DNA of 64,000 nucleotides from Antedon bifida (Eukaryota; Echinodermata; Crinoidea; Comatulida; Antedonidae): the NCBI GenBank assembly GCA_963402885.1, contig OY727096.1:20503820-20567819 (forward strand), read 5' to 3'. The notes beneath the pieces are model-generated. The model made no database searches and was not told the DNA's origin. It saw only the letters and a program-made list of their open reading frames with translations. Shown piece after piece: positions 13,801 to 23,800 of this stretch (position 1 is its first letter; every line of letters begins with the position of its first letter). The position numbers and the translations under genes were made by a program.

Positions 13801-16800
13801 TATACTCATACCCATATACTGCAATCATTGAGCCTTACATTTGAACAATTTAAAAGTAATGGAATTAACTTTACTGGTAGTAAGTAATAAGCAAAAAAAA
13901 ACACCTTTGTGTGATATTGTAGATCAAACGTCTTAACTGTAGGGTTGGTGTACAGCAGCTTCGCTACTAGCATTTGGTACCAAGTCCCTGTTAGGTCACG
14001 TAACTCAATAAACACGTTCTCCTCTCCAGTTAAAATCTATTGACAAATAAATGATGATAATTGATTTTTCTTAAAAACATTTTTTAATTTGCACATAACA
14101 TCAATTACAAATAAAAATAAAATCATTTGTAAATAGAAATATAGTGATTTAAAAAAAAATGTTTTCTTTCATTCAGGTATAATTTTTTTTATTTCAAAAT
14201 TATTCATTATTATAATTTATTTAGTGTTTTTCTTTGTATTACCAATATGTTTTGTAAAACCTTAACTTGTAAATAACTATTTTATTCTATAAAAACAAAA
14301 TAACTGTATTGTACTTACACGGCAAATAGTTTCCAGTTCAGCATATGAAGATAATTCATGATCTTCTAAACACTGCAGGCATTGATCTTGCCAGTGGCGC
14401 CACTTCATGTCAAACTCAGCTAAGGATTGTCGCGTAAACGCACCAAATACGGGCATCTTACGAAGGAGTTCATCAAGCCTTGAATAAACCTAAAATAGAC
14501 ATTAATTGTTAATTGTTTAAAAATGATATTCATACACTATTCAGAAGAGCTATCCAATATTAGAAAAAACATAGTATCTGAAAAATTAGTGGAACTGTAG
14601 CTTGGTGGTGAACATCCTGGTTTACATGCTGACTTTATCATTTATTCCTCATGGTTATTCCTTCAATTATCTTAGAAAACGTGGGTTTATTTAAATCCTA
14701 AAATTAGCAAGTTATGTACATTGTGTAAAAATAAACTGCTTACCCCATGAATATCTCGTTGACGACCAGGATGTAACGAAAGGAGGTTTCTAGCTTCTGC
14801 TATCCTGCCTTGAAGTACATATATATAAATCTATGATAACAACAATTTTACATGGTTACATATTTAAACGTACAATCATGCTATTGTTCAAAATTTGGCT
14901 TAGTTTTAATGTGTTTCCTTAGTTCTGGATGGTTCCTTATTATATTGGAGACGAGTGGTGGAAGGGAAGTTTTTTCCACGTAAGGAATCAGCTTAATTTA
15001 CTATTATACTTACTGCATTCCAGTATTCTGGTGACTGTGTTGGATTTGGTGATTTGAGGATTTCTTTGGCTAATCTATCACCCTGATCAAAGTGCCACTT
15101 AACCCAGTCTAGTAACTGCTGCAGAGCAACCCCACCTACAAATAAAAACAAACTTGTTCAACATTTTGACACTATTTTTAAAAACAAAAAATCTGTAGAA
15201 GAGACTAAATATGGAATGGAACTTAAAATTGGATAATTTATTTTCCATATAAAATATCCTACACTACACCTTTATATTCCAAAGGTTAAAAACATAATCT
15301 CACAAAACCTTTGGAATTTTATGGTTTATCTCACACATGAAATTTCCTACATATTTCCAATGTCTAAAAGCATGATCTCGCAATTTACTACACCTACCTG
15401 GCAACGTTTCTACAAACATGATCTCGCAAAGACTCCACAACAGCCCGATCATTTGGAATACCTCACATTGAACAGCATAGTACTCGCAAACTTCCTCCCC
15501 ATTCTTTGGATCTAAACAGAAAGGTCAGGTCAACTTTAACCATAATTAAACAGTTTAAAAAATGTTAATACACCAGTGTATGTGCAGATGAACTATGATA
15601 CATTACCTTGGCTTGCCTTTCGAAGATTCTGTACACAAGCTGCTACTATGGAACGGTATTTCCTACTAAACTTTACCAAGCTATAAAATAAGGTAGGTAT
15701 AAGAGGTATCAGGATTAAGTGAATTAAAGGTACTGTATATTAGCAACAGAAAAAACATAAACAAACAAAAGTGGGAGATATCTAGTAACACTATGGCCAG
15801 ATGAAAATGTGGGTCTTGACGGTGTCCCCTTAATAGGAATTCTACTGTAAGATGACAGAATAACAAGAGAGAAACAAATTAAATTAATGGGTTAACTATC
15901 ATAATTACTGTGGTTTTCTTGCAGTATCTATAGACTCTGGTTCAAACGTCTGTAAAGACTGGAAAATATCTGAAAATAAAATAAAAGCACTTATTAACGG
16001 TATCAATGAATTTTTTATTAGTAATTGAGAAATTACAGTCAACCAATCATGTAGCACTTACTGTAGGACTCACTGACCAACTTTCGAGTTTCTGCATTTT
16101 GCATATCCACTTCCCAATTCATTATATGAATCATAGAGGGAGCTTTTAACTTCGAATCGTAATGACCAACTTCTAAAAAGTAAAACAAATGTAATGAAAA
16201 TGGGCTTTGTTTTGTTGTTTTACAAAATATTTTTTCTCGATTCAAACAGGACTTTGTACCTTCATTTTCTATGAAACATTTCTTGCCTATTCCTGCATGT
16301 AGCACAAGTTGATGGCCCAGTCCCCAACATGCTGACAGACCATGTATAGCTGCATCTTCATCTGGAATACACTGCAAACAAAACAAATTGGAGAAAAATT
16401 ATATAAAATAAACGATAGATAAGCCTAGGCCTACTACTATACTAAAATTATTTATAATGCAGTACTGTAAACATTTAATTACAGCCTCTACTGTAGATAG
16501 TCTAGGTAGGGCCTAGCCTAACTAAGCTAAAGAATTAAATAGAAATAGGCCTAGTAGTAGACGCAGTATTTCTAAAATAAAATCATATTTAATTATTAAA
16601 TCAATGTGAACAATTTGACTGATTTGCCCTAAATACAAATAGCTACATCGTTTAAAATCGCGCACAACTAATACCAATGAGGTCTCTGACGGTGTACTGA
16701 TAATTGAGGGCGAATCGACTATTTCATCATTCTAGGTACCACACACAATGAATTAAAAGCGCATTTAAAAAACATTCAAAATACATGCATCCGGCCTAGG

Positions 16801-16982
16801 CCTAGACATACTACTGTACCTTTGGCCAGTTTCTACCAACAACAAAAGGTTTTCTGCCATTTGATTATTTTCTTAAAAACTTAAACTCTAATAAATTATT
16901 TTTTTATATCAATTATCTTTAAATAACATTAAATGAAAGATCAACTTACAAAAACAGGCGCTTCTGGCTCGTAAGTCGCCAT
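7867..16982 (-). CDS. NUP85: Nucleoporin Nup85, complete, 19 coding exons
   Basis: Nup85 is a helical scaffold subunit of the Nup107-160 Y-complex of the nuclear pore. The exons are 16950-16982, 16260-16371, 16062-16172, 15909-15969, 15607-15680, 15398-15511, 15014-15135, 14744-14830, 14319-14489, 13905-14036, 12776-12879, 12360-12443, 12184-12249, 11806-11856, 11560-11660, 10743-10961, 10361-10460, 8406-8565 and 7867-7965. Phases agree throughout, giving 666 aa against 656 in human. Diagnostic stretches are [72 protein letters not shown] and the C-terminal [12 protein letters not shown], all close to human NUP85. The first 40 residues are the least conserved and the start is the only ATG in frame. 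Intron 10 holds an 18-bp minisatellite, intron 15 holds decayed copies of exon 16, and intron 17 hosts an opposite-strand C1q gene. The exon 10 donor is followed by a run of T, a weaker splice site. Confidence 0.95.
8588..8746. repeat. AGCTCTG-family MITE, copy 2
   Basis: It lies in NUP85 intron 17, 22 bp from the exon 18 acceptor. It carries two internal CAAATATGGTAGTGATATG-type units. Confidence 0.9.
9488..10147 (+). CDS. Secreted short-chain collagen / C1q-domain protein, nested in NUP85
   Basis: One uninterrupted 219-aa reading frame. Residues 1-24 form a signal peptide (hydrophobic [11 protein letters not shown], likely cleaved near CATA/ET). A short Cys cluster, TCSNCC, follows and could link chains. 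Residues 36-83 are 16 unbroken Gly-X-Y triplets (GNP, GQK, GEK, GPK, GPP and others). Residues 91-219 are a globular C1q domain: [24 protein letters not shown] and the terminal FSGFLLYAS are typical of the family. Such proteins are secreted trimers, often lectin-like pattern-recognition or matrix proteins in invertebrates; the ligand is unknown. The frame lies wholly inside NUP85 intron 17 on the opposite strand. A CAG-less TTTTAG acceptor ending at 9480 suggests a spliced 5' leader. Collagen/C1q genes elsewhere are often multi-exon, so the single coding exon is notable and could reflect either a leader intron only or retroposition. Confidence 0.92.
   Translation: MLLNAKLFGLAVILKLFYETCATAETCSNCCTAIPGNPGNPGNTGNSGQKGEKGSDGIVGVQGQKGDAGVPGKLGPKGPPGPLREEIQRKSAFTVAYTFAGSVQAVGPIKYDNIITNVGDHYSAETGVFLCQIPGTYVFSFTSQKNDQGVVLRTNLMKNDAIIIAGLGQSTEGESFTNIAVLNLEQNDRVWTQPHVATNNYLRSSFNYCTFSGFLLYAS
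10241..10246 (+). terminator. Poly(A) signal for the C1q gene
   Basis: AATAAA, 94 bp after the stop codon. It is placed before the NUP85 exon 17 region begins at 10361, so the nested gene can end inside the intron. Confidence 0.6.
10549..10718. repeat. AGCTCTG-family MITE, copy 3
   Basis: It lies in NUP85 intron 16, ending 24 bp from the exon 16 donor. It has two internal AAATATGGTAGTGATAT units. Confidence 0.9.
10962..11520 (-). pseudogene. Three decayed tandem copies of the NUP85 exon 16 start
   Basis: The 5' half of exon 16, its acceptor and part of intron 15 are repeated three more times upstream, with periods of about 165-183 bp (matching points 10848, 11031, 11196, 11365). Each copy keeps a TTAG acceptor and the codons for [12 protein letters not shown], then carries a 9- or 13-bp deletion relative to the real exon. 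In copies 1 and 3 the 13-bp loss shifts frame, so the conserved [13 protein letters not shown] reading is lost. None has a recognisable splice donor. The exon nearest to exon 17 (10743-10961) is the intact one. Confidence 0.85.
13070..13808. repeat. 18-bp minisatellite in NUP85 intron 10
   Basis: About 40 copies of a unit like GGGATTATACTCGAGCAT (contains CTCGAG). Since 18 is divisible by three, long open frames (repeating EYNPML or SSIIPR) appear on the minus strand. These are by-products of the array, not genes. Units vary by point changes such as CATG to CGTG. Confidence 0.95.
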
Positions 16983-17689
16983 TTTAAAATGTGTTATGCA
17001 CGTACCCAGGCTACTGAAATTTAACTGGACTCTGTTTTTGTGTGTGTGTGGGGTCGACTAAATTGGAAGATAACTGTAAATACTAAATAGGCCCTAAAAG
17101 TCTAAATAAACTAAATTAAAACTCCTAAAACAAGTTAAATGTTAGATCATTTTGTTTTGAGTTAGAAAAATTATTGCTATAAAATTAAATTTATTCAAAC
17201 AATATTTTTAGTAGCTTAGGGATACCAACTGTGATGGCGGGGAAATTCTGATTGTTGATCGAATTGAAGTATTTATTTTGTTTTTTAGTTCGACACAATT
17301 AGGAGGTATGATGTGACTTATTACTGTGTTTTAATTATACTTTTATTAATTATTTTACTATACTGAGTTTTTAAATATGATGAAATGTTTTTCAACAATA
17401 TATTACAGGTTTTGAAACTTTTAGGCCTAGTAGGCTAGTAGGCCTAGGCTAGGCCTAAAAGGGTAGGGTAGTAGTAGTAGGCCCACCATTTTCAAGTTCA
17501 ACTGCTCTATCTAGGTCTAGGAGTGGACAGACTGAAACGCAGCCGCGTCAGCCTTGTTATGTAGTAGTCCAGCAGACTAGGCCTACAATTTAAATTTTTT
17601 TTTTTCAATATGAAAACAATTTATTTTGTTTAATTTAATGTCTATTTTAATTTAAACATTTATTTATATAATAGGATAATTTATTGATA
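16983..17689. promoter_or_regulatory. Divergent promoter region NUP85 / USP1
   Basis: 707 bp separate the two start codons on opposite strands. The USP1 side (17421-17460) has a dense cluster of TAGGCCTA-type motifs. No TATA box at a convincing position and no CpG-rich island are seen. A 5' leader intron for USP1 is possible. Confidence 0.5.
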
Positions 17690-20381
17690 ATGAAGAGAAT
17701 GGCAAACAAACTTTCATTAAAAGGTAAACTGTCATTGAAGCGCAGTAAACCAGATGTAGAAAATTCAAAGAAGGGTGATGAAATAACTAAACAGTAAGTT
17801 ATTTGTTTCTAGAGTAAGAGTTTAAAGCTACAATTTATTTCCTGCTTTTGTATACTAATAACTGTTTTTCAAATTAACTCATTCTACAGTCATTTTGTAA
17901 ATGTAAATTTTTGTTTTGCAGAGATGAAGATTTAAAACCAAAACTACTAGAAAGTCTTGAGCCTCCACCACCCTATACTGGCCTACAAAACCTTGGCAAT
18001 ACCTGCTTTTTCAACAGTGTGGTTCAAGCCTTGCGTTACACACCTGGCTTCACACAGGGTATCAAGGACCTATCAGAAAAAATAAAGAATGTGGAGAAAG
18101 AAGAGGAAGAAAATATGTCTAATGGAAATTACGAGACTCCTGGTGTTACCAACTACATGCGGTTCCTTGCACAATTAGATAAACTGTTTTATTCAATGCG
18201 TAAAACAGAGGAACAATATCTGGAAGATCTTGAAATACAATCTAGTTTATCCGTTTATCCTGAATACCTTCTCAACAAACTTAAGTATGTTTTTTATAAA
18301 GTCAAAAAATAATAAATCTTGAAACAACAATAAACAAGACTAGATCTGTACACATTATTTTCTTTTATTCTTTTACAGAACAATAAAGCCGATGTTTGAA
18401 GGTTATCTCCAGCATGATGCACAAGAGCTTCTCTGCTGTATCCTGAGTATCATCCAAGATGCCTGCCAACAATTGAAGTCTAGGCATAAAGACCAAAATA
18501 CCCCTGAAGGAATCTCTGGCAAGGTTGTACACTGCAGAGGAATCGGCACAGAGGGCAAGCTTCTTGGTGGAATCAAGGCAGCAAAGAGTGTGCCAACTAC
18601 TAAGTTAGAATATATACCAAGGCCTAGCAGTAGCTCTGTAACAAGAAAGAATTCACTCGAACCTGATAGTGTACCAGTGACCTCTGAAGGCCATGTTCAG
18701 AAAAAAACACTTGGTATAAGGAGGCTCAAAAGACCGTCCAACCAACCAACTATATCTATGTTTGGAATTAAACAAGACAGTAATGCAGTAGATAAGCCTG
18801 TTGAATCTAATGATGTCTGTAATACAGCTAAAAAAATAAAAGTAGATACTGCACAATCGAATGATGTTGAACTGCGTAGTAAAGCCAAAAAAGTTGAAAG
18901 AAAAGAAAATAAACCAAAGACAAGTTCTAAAACAAATAACGGGTTACTAAAAGTTAAAAAAGGTAGAAAAAGTGGAAAAAAGGAAAAGCTTATTAAAAAT
19001 GTTGTAAAAACTGAAGAGAATAAGTCTGTAAAGGGTGATTTAAAAGTGAAAAAAGAATGCACACTTGAAAAGCATGATGAAGAAAATTTGATGGAGGTGT
19101 CTAGCGGCTCAGAAGAATCCAAATTAATAACGGAAAAACCAGAAGAACGACATCAAGTTCCAGCAAAAAAGGATGTTGTCTCCAACTCAACAGCAGTCAC
19201 CAATCAGTATGACTTTGTAGAACGACTGTTTCAAGGCTTGGTTTTATTGAGAACCAGATGTAGTGAGTGTGAAGAATTTAATGAGCGCACCGAGGATTTC
19301 CAAGAGGTGGGACTACCTGTCCAGAAGGTGTCAGATGTTTGCAGCAGTTCCTCAAATGGTGAGACTACTTTAGTGAAAAAGAAACATAATGTTAGAATAA
19401 TGCAATTAAATGTAGTAAAAACTCTGTACTTGTCTACACCGATAAACGTTTAAGTTTGTCAAGAGTAGTTCTCCAAAGTTTGCTAGTGAAAACCAAATTG
19501 ACAAACTTTAGGAAACTGCAGAAAACAATACGTTGCTTACTAGGGTAGACTAGGTTTAAACCTCTTCTAACATCTTGTTTTTGCAGATTGTGGTCTAACA
19601 CCAACTAACCTTTCACTTAGCTGGGCTTTGTCCGAGTATACATGTACGGAACGACTGACTGACACAAATAAGTATTTCTGTGAGCGCTGTTTGCAGCACA
19701 ATGAAGCTGAAAGATCGGTATTATTTCACAAGTTACCAACTATTTTAATTTTCCATCTTAAGAGATTTTCAACAGTTTTTTCAGGGTAAGTACTATAATA
19801 ATACTTGCACCAGTGCGCCCTCTGTTGGTGTTCGTTGTATCGAGAATTATTAAATTACATTATTCGTATTACATCGGTCTATGTGTGATCTGTAGAGTTG
19901 TGGCATATAAACCTTCAACCATATTGGCGACTATTTATGTACCTACCTGAAAAAGTCTAAACAATGAATTAACATTTTCTTTTACCAATTTTCCAGGTTT
20001 TATCAAGATGGTTCAGTGTCGAAGATCAATACGCACCTTGCAACACCACTGACTCTAACATTGACAGCTTGGTGCAGTACGGAATGCAAACAGCGCCATC
20101 AGCGGTATGAACTTTATGCGATCGTAATGCACAGTGGTACAACTAGCTCTAGTGGACATTATGTATGCTATGCCCGCGTACCCTCATATAATGTCAAACA
20201 CTTAGAAACCAAAGAGACCTCAAGTGCTGTAACAACGAATACTTCAACATGGGCACGATTTGATGATGATATGGTTGAGGTTTTGTCCGAAGAAGACATT
20301 AAATTGCTTCTTTGTCCAATACCCAGCGTCCATCATTCCTCAACACCATATCTACTTTTCTATCGTGACATTACAACATAA
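17690..20381 (+). CDS. USP1: Ubiquitin carboxyl-terminal hydrolase 1 (USP1), complete, 5 exons
   Basis: USP1 removes ubiquitin from PCNA and FANCD2 together with UAF1. Exons 17690-17793, 17922-18284, 18379-19358, 19587-19785 and 19997-20381 give 676 aa (human 785). The Cys box GLQNLGNTCFFNS places the catalytic Cys at residue 63 (18004-18006). FEGYLQHDAQELL, the FVERLFQG strand, a zinc ribbon (RCSEC and FCERC), the His box SSGHYVCY (His codon 20157-20159), WARFDDD with the acidic catalytic residue, and terminal STPYLLFYRD all match USP1. The N-terminal LSLKGKLSLKRSK resembles the human basic N-terminus. A lysine-rich insert of about 230 residues separates HDAQE from the zinc ribbon. The large insert that in human lies between the His box and the Asp box, and carries the autocleavage site, is missing here, but an LLGG motif occurs in the first insert. 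Confidence 0.95.
18566..18571 (+). other. USP1: Di-glycine of a ubiquitin-like LLGG motif in USP1
   Basis: The codons for GG lie in EGKLLGGIKAAK. Human USP1 self-cleaves after an internal LLGG di-glycine, known from the literature, but that site is in a different insert. Its role here is inferred. Confidence 0.5.
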
Positions 20382-20837
20382 CAATTTCAGGTGAACATGC
20401 ATCATTACTGATGCCCTCCCTCATTCAGGCAACTCAGTATTTTCAACAGGGATGATTTAAAAAATTGTTAAAAACTTTTTTTTTATAATAGATAATATAA
20501 ATATATAATTAATTTTGTATGTTGTTAGTCTGTGTATATTTTTAATAAAAGAAAGTTATTATATTATTGTGTACTTTCATTCTGAAAATAGTAGACTGGA
20601 CAAAGTTTGTTTTTCTTTAGAAAAAGTCTTTAATAAATCATTTTTGTGCATAGTAAAGTACAGACATTAAACAAATTTCCTCAATCTTATTGAGGTCTCA
20701 AATTTATCAGAAAATGGACTAGAATAGTTAGGGCTGATGTCATCTTGTACACCAGGTATGGTTTGCCTTATAAGGAATCTCCTCATTTAAATATGCAAAT
20801 TAATTGTATTCATGAAATGGTAATCAGAAAATCTGCA
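20382..20837. other. Tail-to-tail spacer USP1 / POLD2
   Basis: 456 bp between two convergent stops. It carries the USP1 signal above and, on the minus strand, an ATTAAA at 20629-20634 that could serve POLD2. No gene is seen. Confidence 0.55.
20544..20549 (+). terminator. USP1 poly(A) signal
   Basis: AATAAA, about 160 bp past the USP1 stop. Confidence 0.6.
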
Positions 20838-23800
20838 TCATCGTTTTGCACCCACCTCTTCATCTACCATATCAACATCAGATGCTTGCTCTGATATGTC
20901 AGTGTCAAAGGTTAAAGGTTGGCATTCCATAGTTCGAAGGTTAACTAGTACACATGTCCGTGTAGTGTGGAATTCTGGGATACATATTAAAGTGACTTTC
21001 TTGCCTAGCGAATCTGAAATAATAAAATATATCAAAGTTATTAAAATTGGAATTTATATCGACATATTATATAATTTAAAAGTTTTACAATATTCTCTCA
21101 CCTGTCCATCGCTTAGTTTGAAACTTTGGTTGGTTTCCGGTAAAATAAATATGAGGGCAGTGTTTGATGATAAAGGGGTCATCGTTGAAATATGGATAAC
21201 AACCTAATTGAAGAAACAACAGTTGGTAATTATCATTATCCAGTGACAGAATCTTGATGAGATCATGGTATCAATACCTGAACTAACCTAACAAATCTGG
21301 TGCAGTTGGTGCCACATGACCGGCCTTGAGTGTTGTTTCTAGGATTTCCATTCGGTCATCCATCGTTGTTGTCCTATAGATACTTTCTACATTTTGGCCT
21401 GATGTACCACAGAATCTAAAAGAAGGTTTGAAGTACATTAGCACTTATTACGAGATAGTACCTCTTGGTTCCTAATAGGATGTGACATTTACGACATAGT
21501 TATATACTACTTGCGTTGCATTCCATCTGACATTGTGTCCTATATAAACTCATACAGTAACTTTGATAGAAAGTATGGTTTCACACTTTAATTTGGGACA
21601 CAAAAGTCATTTGTGTATCTTATTACTCACTGTAAGCATCTAATGTAATTTTATTGGTGTGGAAAGAGTATTATCTTGGGAACTTTTCATACTTACAGTA
21701 CACACTACAATAAATCCCTGGGACCTTACAGTGGAAAAAGGGTCTTAGATGTCATAAAATAAGAAACGTTACCTAAAACCACCTATTGTTGCCTCATATG
21801 GATTTGTTACAAGATTGAGGGATGAGTAGAAGCTAGCCCGGGGAAACATGCAACGGTGAAGTGGCTGTTGAGGTAGAGTGTAGTTGGCTGGATCCTGTTC
21901 ACCGGGCATTATGTCAACTGGAATTGAGCTCTGAACAGATTAACGAGAAATTACATAAATTGGTATGGAGAAACTCTGTAATAAAATCCATATACTGTAA
22001 AATATATTGCAAGAATGCAATTGACAGTAAGGTTACCCAGTAGAGGGTTTTACTTACGATAAATGTTTACTCACCACTAACTGTGCTAGAATATCATCCA
22101 AGTTCCTCACAGCTGCACTGCTGATGGGGGATGTATTTCTTGTCAAATATTTAGCCTATATAAAATATAATAATAACTGAACACATGCAGTTCTATAACA
22201 AATCTGACTACAGTCAACTCTTCCAATACTAGACACTCTTGTGCTGGCTTAATGTGTCTGGTTTTCCGGAAAGTCTGGTATTCGGAATGTATTTCTAATG
22301 GTAAAAATAAATTTGGGACCTTTTGAACCTCAAGAAAAGTCTGGTATTGGGAGAGTCTCCAGTTGTCAGAGAGTCTGGTATTGGGAGAGTCGACTGTATA
22401 ATAAGTAACATACAGTACTGAAGAAGAAAGAAGTTGTTTATGTATTTGAATAGCTAACAATAACATCAGATTAATTCAACTTAAATAGAAAATATTTGTA
22501 ATAACTGAATTTTTAAATTTCTCACCATGGACATAGCGTCTTTGGTTTTAGCATTAGAGCTGAGACTGTTGCCAGCGACGATGACTTGTACAATGTTTGC
22601 TGTCATCTTTTGATCCTCAATGTTGCCTAGATTACCTGTAACCATGTCAATCATCATTTGAAGGTTCAGTAAGTGTTGATCCTCCGAACCAATGCCAAGT
22701 CCAGACATAAGGAGTACGGACCTGCCCCAGAAAAATAAAGTACTTTTATAAATCTGTTCTTTATGAGAGGGAGTATGACTATGGTATAATGATAAAGAGA
22801 GAAGAAAATGTGAGAGACCTGTCTGTGCTTCTATGACTATGGAATAATGATAAAGAGAGGAGAAAATGTGAGAGACCTGTCTGTGCTTCTATGACTATGG
22901 AATAATGATAAAGAGAGGAGAAATGTGAGAGACCTGTCTGTGCTTCTATGACTATGGTATAATGATAAAGAGAGGAGAAATGTGAGAGACCTGTCTGTGC
23001 TTCTATGACTATGGTATAATGATAAAGAGAGGAGAAATGTGAGAGACCTGTCTGTGCTTCTATGACTATGGTATAATGATAAAGAGAGAAGAAAATGTGA
23101 GAGACCTGTCTGTGCTTCTATGACTATGGAATAATGATAAAGAGAGGAGAAATGTGAGAGACCTGTCTGTGCTTCTATGACTATGGTATAATGATAAAGA
23201 TAGAAGAAAATGTGAGAGACCTGTCTGTGCTTCTATGACTATGGTATAATGATAAAGAGAGGAGAAATGTGAGAGACCTGTCTGTGCTTCTATGACTATG
23301 GTATAATGATAAAGAGAGAAGAAATGTGAGAGACCTGTCTGTGCTTCTATGACTATGGTATAATGATAAAGAGAGAAGAAAATGTGAGAGACCTGTCTGT
23401 GCTTTTATGACTATGGAATAATGATAAAGAGAGGAGAAATGTGAGAGACCTGTCTGTGCTTCTATGACTATGGTATAATGATAAAGAGAGAAGAAAATGT
23501 GAGAGACCTGTCTGTGCTTTTATGACTATGGAATAATGATAAAGAGAGGAGAAATGTGAGAGACCTGTCTGTGCTTCTATGACTATGGAATAATGATAAA
23601 GAGAGAAGAAATGTGAAAGACCTGTCTGTGTTGCTATCCTTATACATGATGCTTACTCATTGCTTTATCCTTCAAATGGATGTACTATGATTGGTACACT
23701 ATTCGAAAAGACTAGGGAAATGTTGCCTGGTGTGCTGATCATGGTTTGGTAGATGAAGCAGTGTGGCTGCCACGGGTCCTCGTTAATATATACTGTAAAT

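Noticed and set aside
18653..19122. Minus-strand frames opposite the USP1 insert
   Set aside because: Shadow of the Lys-rich coding sequence on the other strand.
20896..21207. 103-codon plus-strand frame over POLD2 exons 9-10
   Set aside because: It crosses the real exon borders of POLD2 on the other strand and has no similarity of its own.
22766..23630. CRISPR-like regular repeats
   Set aside because: There are no unique spacers: the whole 57-bp unit repeats, and the host is an animal intron.
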